Below are positions 6,236 through 8,800 of a DNA stretch of 8,800 nucleotides, piece by piece (the stretch's first letter is position 1; every line of letters begins with the position of its first letter). A model generated the notes under the pieces. It was not told where the DNA came from and made no database searches. It saw only the letters and a list, made by a program, of their open reading frames with translations. The stretch covers positions 882-9,681 of the forward strand of contig DGIZ01000089.1 in the NCBI GenBank assembly GCA_002386585.1. The letters run 5' to 3'. The position numbers and the translations under genes were made by a program. Origin of the DNA: Brevundimonas sp. UBA4609. Lineage in GTDB: Bacteria > Pseudomonadota > Alphaproteobacteria > Caulobacterales > Caulobacteraceae.

Positions 6236-6293
6236 GCTTAGCAGCTTGCCGTCGCGGGGTCTAAGCCGACGGCTGTCCAAGGTCTTCGGCTTA
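6236..6293 (-). promoter_or_regulatory. xthA leader with three mutually exclusive pairing arms
   Basis: Read on the minus strand, arm A is TAAGCCGA (6293-6286), arm B is TCGGCTTAG (6269-6261) and arm C is CTAAGCC (6242-6236). B can pair with A over 8 bp (16-nt loop) or with C over 7 bp, but not both at once. C ends 8 nt before the xthA ATG, where the ribosome would dock. The arrangement resembles an attenuator or translational switch, although A partly overlaps the T tract of the upstream terminator. No known riboswitch class is recognised. Confidence 0.35.
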
Positions 6294-6325
6294 ATAAAAA
6301 GGCGCCCGGAGCGAGGTCCGGGCGC
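6291..6325 (-). terminator. Intrinsic terminator downstream of lolA
   Basis: On the minus strand, GCGCCCGGA (6325-6317), a 6-nt loop, and TCCGGGCGC (6310-6302) form a perfect 9-bp GC-rich stem, followed by CTTTTTATTAA (6301-6291). This is a classic rho-independent terminator. It acts on leftward transcripts, that is lolA or a small RNA upstream, and lies before xthA. Confidence 0.85.
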
Positions 6326-6396
6326 ATGAAGTTCGTCTCTCTCGCCGCCAGGCGGGGATGAATCCGTGGCGGGCGGGACGGCCGCCGCCGTCCTGT
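6293..6396 (-). ncRNA. Candidate small RNA or structured lolA 3' UTR
   Basis: The 248-nt gap between lolA and xthA has no convincing reading frame but is rich in structure. On the minus strand an AT-rich patch (6450-6415) holds TTGACCT (6429-6423), a good alphaproteobacterial -35, with a poor -10 after it. Next come a GGACGGC/GCCGTCC hairpin (7-bp stem, 4-nt loop, 6393-6376), a CCGCCA/TGGCGG stem enclosing GGAT/ATCC (6372-6345), about 20 unpaired nt, and the strong terminator. A transcript of roughly 100 nt starting near 6396 would look like a typical small RNA. The alternative is a long lolA 3' UTR ending at the same terminator. I recognise no named RNA family. Confidence 0.3.
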
Positions 6397-6451
6397 GCCC
6401 AAAGTGTCACGGGCAACAAAAAAGGTCAAACTGTCATATTTGTAATTATGA

Positions 6452-6472
6452 GCGGCGGTCGAGGCGCCGCCG
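6452..6472 (-). terminator. Weak hairpin just after the lolA stop
   Basis: CGGCGG and CCGCCG (6472-6467 and 6458-6453) make a 6-bp stem with an 8-nt loop starting 3-4 nt past the lolA stop. The sequence following on the minus strand (CTCATAATT) has few T residues in a row. It could be a partial terminator, leaving the stronger one at 6291-6325 as main or backup stop. Confidence 0.25.
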
Positions 6473-6475
6473 GGA

Positions 6476-7117
6476 TCAGTTGCGTCGGTTGCGCCGGGTC
6501 GGATCGCGCAGCTGGAACAGGCTGGCGGCCAGGCCGGGCGCCGGCTCCAGCGTGGTCAGCTGCACCCGGGTGCGCGAGCCCTGCGCATCGGTGATGGTCC
6601 ATTCCTGCAGCCGCACGGGCGAGCCGGCGAAGGCCAGGATGACTGAGCCCTCGTTCGGACGGCGCGCGTCGCGAGCGGTGATGGCGAAGGCGCCGGAGTC
6701 CATGCGCGTCACGCGGTCGATCTTCACGCCCTGGTCCAGACGGACCTCGCGCGCCAGGAAGGTCGACAGCGGCGTCTGGCCCAGCGGGGCCTGCCGGAAG
6801 ACGTTCAGCCGGGGATCCCAGCGGCTGACGTTATTGCCGTCGGCCACCACCAGCAGGCCAGCCGGTTCGGTGTATTCGAACCGCATCTTGCCGGGGCGCT
6901 GCAGATAATAGCGGCCGGTGCGGCGCTGATTGTTCGGCCCGGTCTCGACGAAGGTCCCCTGGGCCGTGGTCATGGCCGTCAGATAGGTCTGGGCCTGGCG
7001 CAGCACGGCCTGATCCTCGGCGGACAGCCCGGCTTGCGCCAGGACGGCGGCGGGGGCGGCGGCGAGGGCCACCAGGGCGGCGGAGCCGAGGCCGAAGGCG
7101 CGGCGGGAAATGCTCAT
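6476..7117 (-). CDS. lolA: Outer-membrane lipoprotein carrier protein LolA
   Basis: A 213-aa periplasmic chaperone that takes lipoproteins from the LolCDE exporter and carries them to the outer membrane. Residues 1-29 are a signal peptide (MSISRRAFGLG, alanine-rich core, LAQA before GLSAED). The mature part follows the LolA pattern: AQTYLTAMTTAQGTFVE, RTGRYYLQRPGKMRFEY (66-82), LLVVADGNNVSRWDPRLN, TPLSTFLAREV (115-125), and a C-terminal LFQLRDP. The concave hydrophobic half-barrel is implied by these strands. The signal contains S-R-R-A-F, close to a Tat motif, unusual for LolA. The ATG at 7117 is chosen because the signal peptide begins there and GGAGAAG lies about 8-10 nt upstream; the frame stays open to 7414, but that stretch reads as low-complexity non-coding sequence. 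The gene follows ftsK on the same strand after 293 nt. Confidence 0.93.
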   Translation of the reverse strand: MSISRRAFGLGSAALVALAAAPAAVLAQAGLSAEDQAVLRQAQTYLTAMTTAQGTFVETGPNNQRRTGRYYLQRPGKMRFEYTEPAGLLVVADGNNVSRWDPRLNVFRQAPLGQTPLSTFLAREVRLDQGVKIDRVTRMDSGAFAITARDARRPNEGSVILAFAGSPVRLQEWTITDAQGSRTRVQLTTLEPAPGLAASLFQLRDPTRRNRRN

Positions 7118-7264
7118 GTCTTTTCTTCTCCCGTTCTGAACGGTTTTCGACCCGGCCAGGGTGACGACTTCATCCGGCGGGCTGATGACGCCAGCCTGAC
7201 CATATTCCGGCGCTCCGATGAAGCGGCGTTCATCGTTTAGTGTCCTAGCGCTCGCGACGCGGTC

Positions 7265-7351
7265 GCTCGCTGCTTGAGGACGTGAGGCGTTTAAGTGTCG
7301 GCCGAGGCGTGTTGTTTCCCGTCGCGCGCGATTGGCGCTGAAGCAGCGAGC
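7265..7351. repeat. 11-bp perfect inverted repeat in the ftsK-lolA gap
   Basis: GCTCGCTGCTT (7265-7275) and AAGCAGCGAGC (7341-7351) are exact complements 65 nt apart. In a transcript they would close a large stem-loop. The surrounding sequence also has imperfect GCGCTCGCGAC/GTCGCTCGC pairing (7246-7270). It may be an RNA structure at the end of ftsK mRNA or a dispersed palindromic repeat. Confidence 0.45.
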
Positions 7352-7375
7352 CGCCGCGCGGCGAGCGATAGCGCC

Positions 7376-7392
7376 CGGCAGCAAAGCTGCCG
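7376..7392 (-). terminator. Hairpin after the ftsK stop, without T run
   Basis: CGGCAGC-AAA-GCTGCCG is a 7-bp stem with a 3-nt loop, about 18 nt past the ftsK stop. On the minus strand it is followed by GGCGCTATCG, which lacks a T run, so termination would be weak or rho-dependent. It may serve as a 3'-end stabilising hairpin. Confidence 0.35.
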
Positions 7393-7410
7393 CTTTGGCC
7401 GCCAAGCCGA

Positions 7411-8800
7411 TCAAACCATGGGCGGCGGTCCGGCCAGCACTTCGCGCTTGCCGGCGTGGTTGGCCGGGCTGACGACGCCTTCCTGCTCCATGCGTTCGAT
7501 CAGGGTGGCGGCGCGGTTGTAGCCGATCTGCAGGCGGCGCTGGACGTAGGAGGTCGAGGCCTTGCGGTCGCGCGTGACCACGGCCACGGCGCGGTCATAC
7601 AGGTCGTCCCCGGTGCCGCCGCCGTCTTCGCCCATGGCGCCGTCGCCGTCGCCGTCCGGTTCGTCGGTGATCAGGTCGAGGTATTCCGGCTCGGCCTGGG
7701 CCTTCAGGTGTTTGCAGACGTCCTCAACCTCTTGGTCGCCGACGAAGGGGCCGTGCAGGCGGGTGATGCGTCCGCCGCCCGCCATGTAGAGCATGTCGCC
7801 CTGACCCAGCAGCTGCTCGCCGCCCTGTTCGCCCAGAATGGTGCGGCTGTCGATCTTCGACGTGACCTGGAAGGAGATCCGGGTCGGGAAGTTGGCCTTG
7901 ATGGTGCCGGTGATGACGTCCACCGACGGGCGCTGCGTGGCCATGATCAGGTGGATGCCCGCCGCGCGCGCCATCTGGGCCAGACGCTGGACGGCGCCTT
8001 CCACGTCCTTGCCCGCGACCAGCATCAGGTCGGCCATCTCGTCCATGACCACGACCAGATAGGGCATGGGCTCGGGGCGGATCTTCTCGCTCTCGTAGAC
8101 GGGGCGGCCCTGTTCGTCGAAGCCGGTCTGGACGGTGCGCTCGAAATGCTCGCCCTTTTCCTGCGCCTCGCGGGCGCGCTCATTGTAGCTGGCCACGTTG
8201 CGGACGCCGAGCTTGGACATCCGGCGATAGCGGTCCTCCATCTCGCGCACGGTCCACTTCAGGGCCACGACCGCCTTCTTGGGGTCGGTCACGACCGGCG
8301 CCAGCAGGTGCGGAATGCCGTCATAGACCGACAGTTCGAGCATCTTGGGGTCGATCATGATGAAGCGGCACTCGGCGGGCGAGTGGCGATACAGGATCGA
8401 CAGGATCATGGCGTTGACCCCGACCGACTTGCCCGAGCCGGTGGTGCCCGCAATCAGCAGGTGGGGCATACGCGCCAGATCGGCCACATAGGGCTCGCCG
8501 CCGATGGTTTCGCCCAGCGCCAGGGGCAGCAGGTGGCTCTTCTTGTCGTATTCGCCCGACGCCAGCAGGTCGCGCAGGAAGACCGTCTCGCGCTTGGCGT
8601 TGGGCAGTTCGATGCCGATGGCGTTGCGGCCCTGAACCACGGAAATGCGGCAGGCGCGGGCCGACATGGAGCGGGCGATGTCGTCGGCCAGGGCCACGAC
8701 GCGGCCGTGCTTCACGCCCGGCGCGGGCACCAGTTCATACAGGGTGACGACGGGGCCGGGGCGGATCTGGTCGATCTGGCCGCTATCGCCGGATGTCCAA
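7411..8800 (-). CDS. ftsK: DNA translocase FtsK, C-terminal part (runs off the right edge)
   Basis: The frame stays open to the window edge, giving the last 462 residues; the N-terminal membrane domain and linker are outside. The visible fragment starts in the alpha domain ([17 protein letters not shown]). The RecA-like beta domain has Walker [17 protein letters not shown] (GTTGSGKS at fragment residues 118-125), [18 protein letters not shown], Walker [14 protein letters not shown] (about 247-259), and [13 protein letters not shown]. An acidic glycine-rich linker (about 379-399) leads to the gamma winged helix (about 399-461, [30 protein letters not shown]), which reads KOPS sequences and activates XerCD at dif. 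FtsK pumps chromosome ends through the closing septum. An internal GTG at 8730 could look like a start, but translation clearly continues upstream. lolA follows on the same strand. Confidence 0.96.
   Translation of the reverse strand, partial: WTSGDSGQIDQIRPGPVVTLYELVPAPGVKHGRVVALADDIARSMSARACRISVVQGRNAIGIELPNAKRETVFLRDLLASGEYDKKSHLLPLALGETIGGEPYVADLARMPHLLIAGTTGSGKSVGVNAMILSILYRHSPAECRFIMIDPKMLELSVYDGIPHLLAPVVTDPKKAVVALKWTVREMEDRYRRMSKLGVRNVASYNERAREAQEKGEHFERTVQTGFDEQGRPVYESEKIRPEPMPYLVVVMDEMADLMLVAGKDVEGAVQRLAQMARAAGIHLIMATQRPSVDVITGTIKANFPTRISFQVTSKIDSRTILGEQGGEQLLGQGDMLYMAGGGRITRLHGPFVGDQEVEDVCKHLKAQAEPEYLDLITDEPDGDGDGAMGEDGGGTGDDLYDRAVAVVTRDRKASTSYVQRRLQIGYNRAATLIERMEQEGVVSPANHAGKREVLAGPPPMV

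Larger units (their letters stand above)
7118..7410 (-). other. 293-nt ftsK-lolA intergenic region
   Basis: No credible gene is seen. A 39-codon frame on the minus strand (7233-7114) overlaps the lolA start as ATGA, but has no Shine-Dalgarno and a composition rich in Arg and Ser, so I do not call it. The region is GC-rich with many AGCG/GCGC repeats, a 7-bp hairpin at its ftsK end, and an 11-bp inverted repeat. The lolA promoter is expected here but I cannot identify it with confidence. Confidence 0.6.

Noticed and set aside
5460..6329. 289-codon plus-strand frame opposite xthA
   Set aside because: ExoIII on the minus strand carries all catalytic motifs; the plus-strand frame has none.
7114..7233. 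39-codon minus-strand frame overlapping the lolA start as ATGA
   Set aside because: The overlap suggests coupling, but there is no ribosome site and the Arg/Ser-rich translation looks like random GC-rich sequence.
7118..7414. N-terminal extension of LolA up to a TTG codon near 7414
   Set aside because: The extension reads as Arg/Ala-rich low-complexity sequence, whereas a signal peptide and Shine-Dalgarno mark the start at 7117.

Overview
The window is high-GC alphaproteobacterial chromosome, most likely Caulobacterales and probably Brevundimonas or a close relative. The main reason is a response regulator that reads like the Caulobacter envelope regulator CenR, sitting among YggS, ExoIII, LolA and FtsK genes with strong third-position GC bias. 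I see no insertion sequence, phage gene, tRNA, rRNA or CRISPR array. It is mainly core genome.

Layout. The left edge (1-375, minus) holds the N-terminal part of a ThiE/TenI-type thiamine phosphate synthase relative. Its probable start codon overlaps that of the divergent yggS (374-1084, plus). Next come cenR (1147-1833, plus) and, 7 nt later, a GcvA-like LysR regulator (1841-2782, plus). After a short gap with promoter-like elements lies a 40-codon single-span membrane protein gene with a strong Shine-Dalgarno (2878-3000, plus). It is easily missed by gene finders. A hypothetical exported, cysteine-containing protein (3008-3916, minus) converges on it. Divergent from that protein is an SLC13/DASS-type permease (4016-5422, plus). 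The permease converges tail-to-tail with the ExoIII gene xthA (5430-6227, minus). The right part is read entirely leftwards: ftsK (7411 to the right edge, partial), lolA (6476-7117), a strong intrinsic terminator at 6291-6325, then xthA.

How the genes relate. Several concern the envelope and cell cycle: CenR (envelope homeostasis), LolA (periplasmic lipoprotein chaperone) and FtsK (division and chromosome segregation). ExoIII is DNA repair, YggS is PLP homeostasis, and the ThiE-like protein is cofactor metabolism. There is no evidence of one dedicated pathway.

The less ordinary signals are mostly outside the large genes. They are the small membrane protein, a structured AT-rich-to-terminator segment between lolA and xthA that could be a small RNA or a lolA 3' UTR, and three mutually exclusive repeat arms in the xthA leader. 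Others are an 11-bp tandem repeat and an EcfG-like promoter match ahead of the permease, and a T-N11-A palindrome on the stop codon of the LysR gene. No clearly new multi-gene system was found.
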